From assembly GCA_902773995.1 (NCBI GenBank), contig CACYGL010000001.1:124001-188000 (forward strand): a stretch of DNA of 64,000 bases, written 5' to 3'. The translations under genes were made by a program, and so were the position numbers. The notes beneath the pieces were generated by a model. The model worked only from the letters and a program-made list of their open reading frames with translations, was not told the origin of the DNA and did no database searches. Source of the stretch: an uncultured Coriobacteriaceae bacterium. GTDB lineage: Bacteria > Actinomycetota > Coriobacteriia > Coriobacteriales > Atopobiaceae. Each line of letters opens with the position of its first letter. Within the stretch, counting starts at the first letter, position 1. Below are positions 35,364 to 44,001 of this stretch, in pieces.

Positions 35364-35436
35364 AGGAGAATAGGGGGTTCGAACCCCTGACCTCGTGACT
35401 GCCAGTCACGCGCTCTCCCAACTGAGCTAATTCCCC
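35364..35436 (-). tRNA. tRNA-Ala (anticodon GGC), no encoded CCA
   Basis: Acceptor GGGGAAT/ATTCTCC includes the G3-U70 pair that identifies tRNA-Ala to AlaRS; D stem GCTC/GAGC, anticodon stem CGTGA/TCACG with loop CTGGCAG, T stem AGGGG/CCCCT. Oddly, the discriminator is U instead of A and the next bases are GCC, so CCA must be added after transcription, unlike the two other tRNAs here. First gene after the promoter at 35456-35483. Confidence 0.93.
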
Positions 35437-35455
35437 GTGGGTTGGTGCGGGAATT

Positions 35456-35483
35456 ACTATACCAGACGAGATTTTTGGGTCAA
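35456..35483 (-). promoter_or_regulatory. Promoter of the tRNA-Ala/tRNA-CAT operon
   Basis: -35 TTGACC (35483-35478), 16-bp spacer, -10 TATAGT (35461-35456), 19 bases before the tRNA-Ala 5' end. Just upstream (35485-35502) an A/T-rich near-palindrome AACTTTTTTGAAAAAGTT sits where an UP element would bind the polymerase alpha subunit. Confidence 0.8.
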
Positions 35484-35567
35484 CAACTTTTTTGAAAAAG
35501 TTGGAACCAATCCAGCGTGGCCAAACGGTCCCCTTCTTGCAAGGTATATCCGCCCCTCTCGCGGAGA

Positions 35568-35638
35568 TTAGCTCTTTTTCTTAAACGCAAACCGCATTTC
35601 CGCAGGTCACCGATAACGATTTTAAGAGAAGGAGCTAA
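35568..35638. repeat. 18-bp inverted repeat with 35-base loop
   Basis: Arms 35568-35585 and 35621-35638 match at 16 of 18 positions; as plus-strand RNA the two mismatches become G-U pairs, giving an unbroken 18-bp stem. The loop contains a further small symmetry (CCGCATTTCCGCAGG). No T-run follows on either strand. It lies alone in the 250-bp gap between the FMN dehydrogenase gene and the tRNA promoter; no coding sequence is evident there. Function unknown. Confidence 0.6.
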
Positions 35639-35689
35639 ACCCCGAGAAGAACAGGCATTGGGATCGCCACAGTGCTGGAGATTGGATTC

Positions 35690-36721
35690 CTACCAGCTCA
35701 CCAGGTCATCCGTGATGTCCGAGACGGTCTCGGCGCCGCACATCTCCATCGTGTCCGCAAGTTCGCCCTGCAGCTGAGCGAAAAAGTCTCTCACGCCCTG
35801 CTCTCCCCCGCCGTACATCGCAACCACAAACGGACGGCACATGAGGACCGCACTCGCCCCAAGCGCAAGCGCGCGGAAGACGTCAACGCCAGTCCTAATG
35901 CCTCCATCGACGAGAACAGCAAGGTCGTCGCCAACGGCGCGTGAGATCTCCGGGAGCACCGTTGCCGTGGCCTCCACACCATCTTGGACGCGTCCGCCGT
36001 GGTTGGAGACAACAATGCCGTCGGCACCCGCCTTGAAGGCCTTCTCGGCGCCTCGCTCGGTCATGATGCCCTTGAGAACAAAGGGCGTATCCGCCGCATG
36101 GCAGGCCTTGGCGATCTCACGCAGCTGCGAAACATCCTTGGGGCCCGCAGGCGGCTGCTGACCCTTGAGGAACGGAAGCCCCGCACCATCGATGTCCATG
36201 GCCACGGCAACGGGATGTGCCGCAAGAGCGAGCCTCAGCTTGTCTCGCACCACGTCCTTCGACCACGGCTTGATGGTACAGATGCCACAGCCGTCAAGGC
36301 CTGAAATGGCACGACAGGCTCCCTCGTGAAGCGAGGCGGCGAGGCCGTCACCCGTCCACCCCAGCGACCCTGCCCCTGCAGCTGCACGGAGCATCACGTC
36401 GTTGTAGGTCTCCATGTCGTACTTGGGGCCGTAGTGGCGGTTCACGTCACCCAGCGGGCCAACCATCACGGGCAACGAGAGCTTGCGCCCAAAGAGTGTC
36501 ACGGAGGTGTCCGGCTCATACGGCTTGTGGATGGTGTCCATGTGAAGCATCACAGACTGCCAGGCCTCATAGTTGCGAACGGCCACCGTTCCCGTGCCCT
36601 TTGCACCCGGGCCGGGAATGCAGTTGCGGCAGGCCCTTCCGTCGCAGACGGGGCACGCCTTGCAGCTGCCCATCTGTCCCCGAGCGGCCTCGGCCAGCTC
36701 TGCGTAGCTCATGCGTCCCAT
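35690..36721 (-). CDS. FMN-dependent alpha-hydroxy-acid dehydrogenase-like protein
   Basis: 343 residues. The TIM-barrel FMN signatures are present: SNHGGRVQDG with the catalytic His, and VDGGIRTGVDVFRALALGA at the phosphate site. A Cys-rich N-terminal stretch (CKACPVCDGRACRNC, about 20-34) is typical of the anaerobe lineage of lactate-oxidase-like proteins and could bind an Fe-S cluster. The substrate (lactate or another 2-hydroxy acid) is not readable. ATG 36721 is preceded by GGGGGG. Expressed separately from proS, with two hairpins in between. Confidence 0.83.
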   Translation of the reverse strand: MGRMSYAELAEAARGQMGSCKACPVCDGRACRNCIPGPGAKGTGTVAVRNYEAWQSVMLHMDTIHKPYEPDTSVTLFGRKLSLPVMVGPLGDVNRHYGPKYDMETYNDVMLRAAAGAGSLGWTGDGLAASLHEGACRAISGLDGCGICTIKPWSKDVVRDKLRLALAAHPVAVAMDIDGAGLPFLKGQQPPAGPKDVSQLREIAKACHAADTPFVLKGIMTERGAEKAFKAGADGIVVSNHGGRVQDGVEATATVLPEISRAVGDDLAVLVDGGIRTGVDVFRALALGASAVLMCRPFVVAMYGGGEQGVRDFFAQLQGELADTMEMCGAETVSDITDDLVSW

Positions 36722-36741
36722 GGAATCCCCCCATACGAATA

Positions 36742-36764
36742 GGGCCGCGGAGGTCCCGCGGCCC
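36742..36764 (-). terminator. Hairpin between proS and the FMN dehydrogenase gene
   Basis: A 9-bp perfect stem GGGCCGCGG/CCGCGGCCC with a five-base loop, followed on the minus strand by TATTCGTAT. Probable proS terminator, second of two tandem hairpins. Confidence 0.55.
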
Positions 36765-36780
36765 ACCTCCAGCAAGTGAA

Positions 36781-36809
36781 TGAGACAAAGGGAAACTCCC
36801 TTTGTCTCA
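36781..36809 (-). terminator. Perfect 13-bp hairpin at the proS stop codon
   Basis: TGAGACAAAGGGA and TCCCTTTGTCTCA pair perfectly around three bases; the first TGA is the proS stop codon itself. The T-run is weak (ATTCACTT), so it may protect the 3' end instead of terminating. Confidence 0.5.
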
Positions 36810-38522
36810 CGCGCGCTCAGAGACGACGCGTGCCGAGAGGAGCGAAGCCACTTCGTCGATGGCGACCTCGGTGCGCTCGCCGGTCGCACGGACCTTGAGC
36901 TCCACGTTGCCGTTCTTGATGGCCTTCTTGCCGCAGACCACCTGGTACGGGAAGCCCATGAGGTCCGCGTCGGCAAACTTGACGCCTGGGCGCTCCTTGC
37001 GATCGTCCACGATGACCTCGACGCCCGCGGCGAGAAGCTCCTCGGCCACGCGCGAGGCAACGGGCCACACGACGTCATCGTTCACGTCGAGAGGGACGAC
37101 CTCGACCTCGTAGGGCGCAACTGCCACGGGGAACGAGATGCCGTGCTCGTCGTGGTGCTGCTCGACCACGGCCGCCAGCATGCGAGAGACGCCGATGCCG
37201 TAGCAGCCCATCTGGAAGGGCTTCTCGACGCCATCGGGGTCGGCGAAGGTGGCACCCATGGTCTCGGAGTACTTGGTGCCCAGCTGGAAGACCTGACCAA
37301 CCTCAATGCCGCGGGCGGCCTTAAGGGGTGCCCCGCACTTGGGGCATATGTCGCCAGCCTTGGCGGTGATGACGTCCACCCAGCGGCCAATCGTGAAGTC
37401 ACGGCCCTGCTTGGCGTGCACGTAGTGGAAGCCCGCATCATTGGCGCCGATGGCCCACCAGGAGGAGTTACGCAGTGACTCATCAGCACAGGCTCCAACG
37501 CCCTCAGGAAGGTCGATGGGGCCAATGAAGCCCTTGACGAGCCCGTACTGCACAAGCTCCTCGTCGCTCATCATGTGGTAGGCGCCAAAGGCGTGCTCGG
37601 CCTTCACGTCATTCATCTCATGGTCGCCGGGGACAAAGCACACCCACGGCTTGCCGTCGCCGTCGACAAGCGCGAGCGCCTTCCTCGTGGCGGCCTCGGG
37701 CGCCTTGAGGAACGCCGCGAGGTCGGCGATAGTCTCGCAACCAGGCGTCGAGAGCTTCTCGAGGTCTCCCTCCTCGCCCTCGATGAGGTTGATGGGGGCA
37801 GAGGCGGCCTCGGTGTCTGCCGCAAAGCCGCATTCGTCGCAGTAGACGATCTCGGCCTCGCCGGCATCCGCCAGCGCCATGAACTCGACGGAGGTGTCGC
37901 CGCCAATCTGGCCGGAGTCCGCAACCACAGGGAGCGCGCGCAGCCCCACGCGCTCACAGATGCGCGCATAGGCGCCCTTCTCGTCGTTGTAGGACTTCTG
38001 CATCCCCTCGACGTCGGCGTCGAAGGAGTAGCCGTCCTTCATGATGAACTCGCGGCCGCGCATGAGGCCAAAGCGGGGGCGCAGCTCGTCGCGGAACTTG
38101 TCCTGGATCTGATAAAGCGTCACAGGGAGCTGCTTGTAGGAGCGAAGTTCGTTGCGGACGAGGTCAGTGAAGGACTCCTCATGCGTGGGGCCAAGGGCAA
38201 ACTCGCGCTCGTGGCGGTCCTTGAGGCGCATGAGCTCCGGGCCATAGGCACTCCAGCGGCCGGACTGGCGCCAGAGCTCGCCGTCGGTGAGGATGGGGAC
38301 GAGCATCTCCTGCGCGCCAATGCCCTCCATCTCGTCGCGAATCACAGCCTCGATCTTCATGAGCGAGCGCCACGCAAGCGGCAGGTAACTGTAGAGACCG
38401 GAGGCAGACTTGCGAATCATTCCCGCACGGAGCAAAAGCCTATGACTAGCAAGCTCCGCCTCCGCAGGATCCTCCTTGAGCGTAGGCGCATAGAGCCCAG
38501 TCATCCTTGCATACGTTCTCAC
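36807..38522 (-). CDS. proS: Prolyl-tRNA synthetase, bacterial type
   Basis: 571 residues. Class II motifs: motif 2 FRDELRPRFGLMRGREFIMKD region, LGPTHEES, and motif 3 GCYGIGVSR. The YbaK-like editing domain, which clears Ala-tRNA-Pro, is inserted at about 230-400. The C terminus is the anticodon-binding fold. GTG 38522 has AGAGGA eight bases upstream. The 75-bp gap before it (38523-38597) holds a CCCGGC/GCCGGG hairpin and a TAGAAT-like -10, so proS may be partly independent of ispG. Confidence 0.96.
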   Translation of the reverse strand: MRTYARMTGLYAPTLKEDPAEAELASHRLLLRAGMIRKSASGLYSYLPLAWRSLMKIEAVIRDEMEGIGAQEMLVPILTDGELWRQSGRWSAYGPELMRLKDRHEREFALGPTHEESFTDLVRNELRSYKQLPVTLYQIQDKFRDELRPRFGLMRGREFIMKDGYSFDADVEGMQKSYNDEKGAYARICERVGLRALPVVADSGQIGGDTSVEFMALADAGEAEIVYCDECGFAADTEAASAPINLIEGEEGDLEKLSTPGCETIADLAAFLKAPEAATRKALALVDGDGKPWVCFVPGDHEMNDVKAEHAFGAYHMMSDEELVQYGLVKGFIGPIDLPEGVGACADESLRNSSWWAIGANDAGFHYVHAKQGRDFTIGRWVDVITAKAGDICPKCGAPLKAARGIEVGQVFQLGTKYSETMGATFADPDGVEKPFQMGCYGIGVSRMLAAVVEQHHDEHGISFPVAVAPYEVEVVPLDVNDDVVWPVASRVAEELLAAGVEVIVDDRKERPGVKFADADLMGFPYQVVCGKKAIKNGNVELKVRATGERTEVAIDEVASLLSARVVSERA

Positions 38523-38597
38523 GGTGAAAGTCCTCTCCCCCGGCAAACTGGCCGGGCATCATGCGCCGAAACCGACGCTATGCAATTCTACGGCCGA

Positions 38598-39692
38598 TTA
38601 GGCATCAAGGGCGCCGGGGAAGCGCCGCTCGATCTCGGCCATGAGTTCGTCAACGATCTTGTCAGCAGGAACCTTGCGCAGCGGCTTACCACCCTCGAAG
38701 AGCATGGCCTGCCCGTGACCGCATGCCACGCCAAGGTCTGCGTCGGAGGCCTCGCCGGGCCCGTTCACCACGCAGCCCATGACGGCAACGGTGATGGGCA
38801 CCTTAACCGCAGAGAGGCGCTTGCCCACCTCCTCGGCAATAGGAATCATGTCGACTTGGCAACGCCCGCAGGTAGGACAACTCACAAGCTCGGGCGAGCG
38901 GCGGCGCATGCCAAGCGCCGAGAGGAGCTCCCAGGCAACCGCAACCTCCTCAACCGGGTCTGCGGTGAGCGAGAGGCGCATGGTGTCGCCAATGCCCTCC
39001 TCGAGAAGGATTCCCACGCCCGCGGCGTTCTTGACCGTGCCCTGGCGAAGCGTTCCTGCCTCGGTGACACCCACATGAAGCGGCACCTCGGGCAAGGCCT
39101 TCGAGAGCGCACGGTAGGTCGCAAGGGTGGTGGGCACGCTGTGAGCCTTGGCGGAGAGCACGACGTCGAGAAAGCCACGGTCACGGAAGTGCTCGACGAA
39201 GCCCTCGGCCGAGGCCACGAGTTTCTCGGGAAGCGCGAGGTCTTGCCTGGCGGCGATCTTCTCGTCGAGCGAGCCCGCATTGACGCCAATGCGAATGGGA
39301 ATCCCCGCCTCGCCGCAGGCATCTATCACAGCGTCCACGCGATCCCAGGAGCCGATGTTTCCCGGGTTCACGCGCAGGGCCGCCGCACCGCGGGCGGCAG
39401 CACCCAGGGCAAGCCGGTAGTCAAAGTGGATGTCCGCGATCACGGGCAGCGGCGACTCCGCGCAGATGCGCTCGAAGCCGTCGAGCGACTCCGCGTTGGG
39501 AACTGCCACGCGGATGATCTCGCATCCGGCGTCTGCAAGGCGTCTAATTTGCGCAAGTGTGGCTGCAGCATCTGCCGTCTTGGTGGTGCACATCGACTGC
39601 ACCGAGACGGGCGCACCGCCACCCACAGCGACGTTGCCAACCATGACGCGCCGTGTTAGCTCACGGGGAAGTTTCTGAGTGCTGGTATCCAT
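38598..39692 (-). CDS. ispG: 4-hydroxy-3-methylbut-2-enyl-diphosphate synthase
   Basis: 364 residues. A TIM barrel is followed by the Fe-S domain with CPTCGRC and the distal GCVVNGPGE; together these supply the cluster Cys. PVSVQSMCTTKTAD opens the barrel. It makes HMBPP in the MEP pathway. ATG 39692 overlaps nothing and lies just after the rseP stop, with GGCGG upstream; an in-frame TTG at 39704 is an alternative. Confidence 0.96.
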   Translation of the reverse strand: MDTSTQKLPRELTRRVMVGNVAVGGGAPVSVQSMCTTKTADAAATLAQIRRLADAGCEIIRVAVPNAESLDGFERICAESPLPVIADIHFDYRLALGAAARGAAALRVNPGNIGSWDRVDAVIDACGEAGIPIRIGVNAGSLDEKIAARQDLALPEKLVASAEGFVEHFRDRGFLDVVLSAKAHSVPTTLATYRALSKALPEVPLHVGVTEAGTLRQGTVKNAAGVGILLEEGIGDTMRLSLTADPVEEVAVAWELLSALGMRRRSPELVSCPTCGRCQVDMIPIAEEVGKRLSAVKVPITVAVMGCVVNGPGEASDADLGVACGHGQAMLFEGGKPLRKVPADKIVDELMAEIERRFPGALDA

Positions 39693-39693
39693 G

Positions 39694-41073
39694 TCAGCCG
39701 CCAATCACAAAGGTCACGATGTCATTTCTCATGGCCACGACAAAGACGAAGAGAAAGAAGGCAAGCCCCACGTAGCTCACGATGGTCTGCGCGCGTGCGG
39801 AGACCTGGCGCCTGGAGATGGCCTGGATTATCTCGATGAGAATCTTGCCGCCGTCAAGCGGTGGAATCGGCAGCAGATTCATGAATCCGAGCGACATCGA
39901 GATGGCACCAATGAAGAAGGCGAGCGTGGGAACACCTGCGGAAGCCGCCTCGGAGGCCATGACCGAGATGCCCACGACGGAGCTTGACTGGTCGAGGACC
40001 TCCATGGTGTGGGTGGGCACAATGAGCTTCACGGCATACTCCGCCACCAGTCCACCGTACGCCGCGGACCCGCGAAGCGCCTGGCCAAGTGAGGGATAGT
40101 ACGTGTAGGCCTGGTTGGTGATGCCAAGGTACTCCGCCGCCTGGCCATCAACCAGGTCGACGGTGGTCTCGGATGCCGAGCCGTCTCTCTCGTAGTCGAG
40201 CGTGAAGTCGGTCCCGGACTCCAGGTAGGGCTTGATTGCGGCAACAAGGTCATCGTAGGTGGAGACGGCCTCCCCTTCCACGGCCGTAATGCGGTCGCCC
40301 GCCTCGAGACCTGCCGCCTCGGCAAAGGACCCTGGGGAGACGCTGCCAATCACGGGTTCATTCGAGGCAACCTGCACGCCCATGATCATGAAGGACGCCG
40401 TGACAACTACGAGCGCCACCAGAAGGTTCACCACGGGGCCGGCAAGGAGCATCGCGCACCGGCGCCAGAAGCCGCACCCAAGGTAGGTTCGCCCGCGCTC
40501 GTGCGCGAGGAACTCGTCCGCGCTCATTTCAGGGTCCCGCGGCTCACCGTAGTTGGTGGTCCCAGCCTGGGAGAAGTCATGTCCACGGTCATACTCGGTG
40601 CGCAAGCTGGCGTCGCGCCGGAGCGTCTCGAAGCTCGCAGGCCAGTCGGACTGGCCCTCGTGCTCACCAAGTGCCGAATCGTAGTATGGCCTCACGGCTG
40701 CCCAGTCAGTAAGCGTCGCGAGAAGCCCGTAGGCCCGATCGACGTCGCAGCCCAGCTGGGCGGCCAGGTCGCTCACGGCAATCCTGCCGGCACGCTGAAC
40801 GGCCATGAGAGCCGCACCGAGAAGCTCATCCGTAGAGTTCTCCATGCCGCAAATGCGCGTGTAGCCGCCAAGCAGGATGGGGGTCACGCCAATCTCGGTA
40901 CCGTGGTCTCTACTCTTATGCGAGAGCTTGACCCGACAGGGCATGCCTAGAAAGAACTCGGTCACGCGGACGCCACACGCGCGGGCGGCCAGGTAGTGGC
41001 CCCCCTCGTGCACAAAGACGAGAAGCGAGAGAACGACCACGCCCCAGAAGATTGCCGATACGACCCCCGTCAT
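39694..41073 (-). CDS. rseP: RseP-like site-2 protease with an inserted cytoplasmic segment
   Basis: 459 residues. HEGGH (22-26) is in helix 1, a PDZ domain lies at about 240-325, and NLLPIPPLDGG carries the Asp ligand. In E. coli RseP about 45 residues separate the GGY and AGP motifs; here GGY (69-71) to AGP (211-213) spans about 140. The extra block (80-180) begins with a helix-rich stretch, ELLGAALMAVQ to YGLLATL, that resembles a winged-helix unit. RseP cleaves anti-sigma factors and signal-peptide remnants in the membrane. It sits between dxr and ispG, a conserved location. Confidence 0.92.
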   Translation of the reverse strand: MTGVVSAIFWGVVVLSLLVFVHEGGHYLAARACGVRVTEFFLGMPCRVKLSHKSRDHGTEIGVTPILLGGYTRICGMENSTDELLGAALMAVQRAGRIAVSDLAAQLGCDVDRAYGLLATLTDWAAVRPYYDSALGEHEGQSDWPASFETLRRDASLRTEYDRGHDFSQAGTTNYGEPRDPEMSADEFLAHERGRTYLGCGFWRRCAMLLAGPVVNLLVALVVVTASFMIMGVQVASNEPVIGSVSPGSFAEAAGLEAGDRITAVEGEAVSTYDDLVAAIKPYLESGTDFTLDYERDGSASETTVDLVDGQAAEYLGITNQAYTYYPSLGQALRGSAAYGGLVAEYAVKLIVPTHTMEVLDQSSSVVGISVMASEAASAGVPTLAFFIGAISMSLGFMNLLPIPPLDGGKILIEIIQAISRRQVSARAQTIVSYVGLAFFLFVFVVAMRNDIVTFVIGG

Positions 41074-42269
41074 GCGCGGATTTCCCTGATGACGGAGCGA
41101 GCGAGCTGCCGCGACCTGGCATCGACCTCAGCCAGCTGCGCCAGGTTGTCAACAGGCACCGCCTTCGTGGCATTCATAACAGACGAAATGACGCGCTCGA
41201 TTTCGAGAAAGCCGCACTCCCCTGCCCTAAACGCCGCATTGGCGACCTCGTTGGCTGCGTTAGCGGCGCACGGCATGGTTCCGGCGATGCGACCCGCCTC
41301 TTTAATGAGGGCAAGGCACCCAAAGGTCTTCTCGTCCGCCTCACCAAACGTGACCGGTGCCTCGTGGCACCAGTCCACAGGAACCGTTGGGGCAGACCAC
41401 CGCTCCGGATAGCTGAGCGCGTACTGTATGGGGATGCGCATGTCAGAGGGTCCAAGCTGGGCCTTCACCGAGCCGTCTGCAAACTCGACCATCGAGTGGA
41501 TACGACTCTGACGCTGCACGAGCACATGAATGTCGTCGATGCCCACGCCAAAGAGGTGGTGAGCCTCGATGACCTCCAGCCCCTTGTTGGTAAGCGTCGC
41601 GCAGTCGATGGTGATCTTGGGACCCATGGTCCACGTGGGGTGCGCAAGGGCGTCCCCCGGCGTCACGCGAGAGAGCTGACTTCTGGTCATGCCATAGAAG
41701 GGGCCGCCCGAGCAGGTGAGCCATATGCGATTGATATCCTGGTCCCTCTCGCCAACTAGACACTGGTAGATGGCACTGTGCTCGGAGTCAACGGGAATGA
41801 GCTTCCCTGGCTTGGCAAGCGGCATGAGAAGGTCGCCGGCAACGACGATTGACTCTTTGTTGGCGTAGGAAAGAATCTTATCCGCTTTGAGCGCTGCATA
41901 GCCTGCGGCCATGCCGGCCTCGCCCACCACGGCGTTAACCACGCAGTCGACGTCGGGAAGCTCCGCGAGAGCCATGACCGCATCGGGGCCAAAGCCCAGC
42001 TCGCACCCAGAGGGAACCTCCTCGAGTGCCACGTCACCCTTGCGAGAGGCATCGGCGACGGCAAGATGGGTGGCACCAAACTCGCACGCAGCCTCAACAA
42101 GCCGTTCGCAGGAGGAGTTAACGGAAAGGGCAACCACCTTAAGACGATCGGCATGCTGACGGCATACGTCGAGCGTCTGCATCCCGATGGAGCCCGAGCA
42201 CCCCAGGACCGCAACGCGAAGAACATGCGGACGTGGGGAGCGCGCTCCGGGGCGCTCAAACAAACTCAT
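41070..42269 (-). CDS. dxr: 1-deoxy-D-xylulose 5-phosphate reductoisomerase
   Basis: 399 residues. NADPH site GCSGSIGMQTLD, substrate and metal residues in VDSEHSAIYQCL, and PTWTMGPKITIDCATL, all family hallmarks. First committed MEP step. Overlaps rseP by four bases and cdsA by four, so the envelope-lipid and isoprenoid genes are coupled. Confidence 0.97.
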   Translation of the reverse strand: MSLFERPGARSPRPHVLRVAVLGCSGSIGMQTLDVCRQHADRLKVVALSVNSSCERLVEAACEFGATHLAVADASRKGDVALEEVPSGCELGFGPDAVMALAELPDVDCVVNAVVGEAGMAAGYAALKADKILSYANKESIVVAGDLLMPLAKPGKLIPVDSEHSAIYQCLVGERDQDINRIWLTCSGGPFYGMTRSQLSRVTPGDALAHPTWTMGPKITIDCATLTNKGLEVIEAHHLFGVGIDDIHVLVQRQSRIHSMVEFADGSVKAQLGPSDMRIPIQYALSYPERWSAPTVPVDWCHEAPVTFGEADEKTFGCLALIKEAGRIAGTMPCAANAANEVANAAFRAGECGFLEIERVISSVMNATKAVPVDNLAQLAEVDARSRQLARSVIREIRA

Positions 42270-43219
42270 AGAATTCCCCCAAAGAAGAGTACGAAGTAGG
42301 CAGCCATGCTGCCAAAGAGCATGGAGTCAGACCTGTCGAGAAGCCCGCCGTGGCCGGGCATGAGGTTGCCAGAGTCCTTGACGCCCACACCGCGCTTGAG
42401 ACGCGACTCAAAGAGGTCACCCACAACGCCAGCAATGCCTACGAGAAGCCCGCCCAAGATGGCAAGTGGCATCTCGAGGCCGGCAACGCCAAAGGCCGCC
42501 ATGGCCGCCCAAATGATCACGGACGCAACGATGCCCCCGTAGAAGCCCTCCCAGCTCTTGTGCGGGGAGATGCGCGGAGCAAGCTTGTGGACGCCGAACC
42601 TCGAGCCTATGGCGTAGGCCATGGCATCGTTTGCCCAGACGGAGAGCATGACGCCAAAGGTAAGGGTCGCACCGACAAGCCCCTTGTCGACCACGCGGAC
42701 AAGTACGAGGCTCGAGAAAGTGAGCGACGTGTAGAGCGGGCCAAAGACCGTGATGGCGACGTCGCCCACGTTGGCACGGGGTGTGAAAACGTACCAGGCA
42801 GCGCAGGCGGCAAGGAGCAAAAACAGGATGATGACAAGGCCCCTCAGGCCATAGCCGTACGCAGCCAGCGGAAAGAGAACCGCAGCAGCAAGCCCCACGC
42901 CCTCGTTGGGCATGCGGCCGCCCATGCGAGCGATGCGGAAGAACTCGGAGCAGCAGAGCCACCCCATAGCACTAATCATGAGCGTCGTTGCGATGGGCCC
43001 TAAATAGAGGCAGACGAGAACCACAATGGCATAGATGGCGCCCGACGTAGTACGCGTGAGGAGCCGCTCCGTCCACCCGCGGGCGCGTTGACCGGCAAGC
43101 TCACCAGCAGTACGCTGCGCCTCCTTGGCGTTGCGCCTGTTTTCGAGCTTGTCTATGTGACGGTCAATGCCAACGCTCTCGCGCTTGTCCTGCCGCCCCT
43201 CGGGGCCTTTCTCACTCAA
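42266..43219 (-). CDS. cdsA: Phosphatidate cytidylyltransferase
   Basis: 317 residues. The CdsA signature GDLFESRLKRGVGVKD is followed by GHGGLLDRSDSML. About eight membrane helices begin near residue 62, after a basic cytoplasmic N terminus of about 55 residues. It makes CDP-diacylglycerol. The only plausible start is TTG at 43219, overlapping the uppS stop (TTGA); the SD is distant (GGGGGTG), so efficient initiation probably depends on coupling to uppS. Confidence 0.93.
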   Translation of the reverse strand: MSEKGPEGRQDKRESVGIDRHIDKLENRRNAKEAQRTAGELAGQRARGWTERLLTRTTSGAIYAIVVLVCLYLGPIATTLMISAMGWLCCSEFFRIARMGGRMPNEGVGLAAAVLFPLAAYGYGLRGLVIILFLLLAACAAWYVFTPRANVGDVAITVFGPLYTSLTFSSLVLVRVVDKGLVGATLTFGVMLSVWANDAMAYAIGSRFGVHKLAPRISPHKSWEGFYGGIVASVIIWAAMAAFGVAGLEMPLAILGGLLVGIAGVVGDLFESRLKRGVGVKDSGNLMPGHGGLLDRSDSMLFGSMAAYFVLFFGGIL

Positions 43220-44001
43220 CGCTCGGTGACACCCCCAAACCGACGGTGACGGCCCTGGAATGCCTTGACGGCGCGGAGGAAGTCCCAACGCGAGAAGTCA
43301 GGCCACAGGGTGGGGGTTACGTAGAACTCAGTGTAGGCAAGCTGCCAGAGCAGGTAGTTCGAGAGGCGCATCTCGCCCGACGTACGGATGAGAAGCTCGG
43401 GGTCTGGCAGGCCGGTGGTGTACAGGCGAGAGGAGATGGCCTGCTCGTCTATGTCCTCTGGACGCAGCGTGCCAGCCGCAACCTCACCAGCAAGTTCGCG
43501 TGTGGCGCGAGCGATCTCGGCACGGGAACCATAGTTTACGGCCAGCGCAAAGACCATGCCTGTGTGGTCGGCCGTCTGGTCGAGTCCCTCACGGAAGACG
43601 TCAGCCGTCTCCTTGGGAAGGGCGTCTATGTCGCCAAAGAAGCGGAGGCGCACGTTCTCCTGGTGGAAGAGCGGAAGCTCGTTCAGAAGCGTGGTGGCGA
43701 AGAGATGCATGAGCAGGTCAACCTCATGCTGGGGTCTCTTCCAGTTCTCAGTTGAGAACGCATAGACCGAGAGAACGTCAAGTCCCAGCCGCACGCTGGT
43801 GGTAACAGCCTCACGCAAAGAGTCGACGCCTGCCACATGCCCCTCAGAGCGGTCGAGACCGCGGGCCTGCGCCCAGCGCCCGTTGCCGTCCATGATGATG
43901 GAGACGTGACGAGGGATACGGCTAAGGTCCACGTCGGCAAGGCTTATGTCTTCGGGGGGATTGGCGTAGTACTCCCCAAGTTTCTTCTCGTCTATCTGCA
44001 C
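43216..44001 (-). CDS. uppS: Undecaprenyl diphosphate synthase
   Basis: 261 residues. The substrate motif IIMDGNGRWAQ holds the catalytic Asp (D38); FSTENWKRP and the C-terminal RTSGEMRLSNYLLWQLAYTE end follow the cis-prenyltransferase pattern. It makes the C55 carrier lipid for cell-wall synthesis. GTG start at 44001 immediately follows the frr stop (TAG GTG), with GGAG six bases upstream. Confidence 0.96.
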   Translation of the reverse strand: MQIDEKKLGEYYANPPEDISLADVDLSRIPRHVSIIMDGNGRWAQARGLDRSEGHVAGVDSLREAVTTSVRLGLDVLSVYAFSTENWKRPQHEVDLLMHLFATTLLNELPLFHQENVRLRFFGDIDALPKETADVFREGLDQTADHTGMVFALAVNYGSRAEIARATRELAGEVAAGTLRPEDIDEQAISSRLYTTGLPDPELLIRTSGEMRLSNYLLWQLAYTEFYVTPTLWPDFSRWDFLRAVKAFQGRHRRFGGVTER

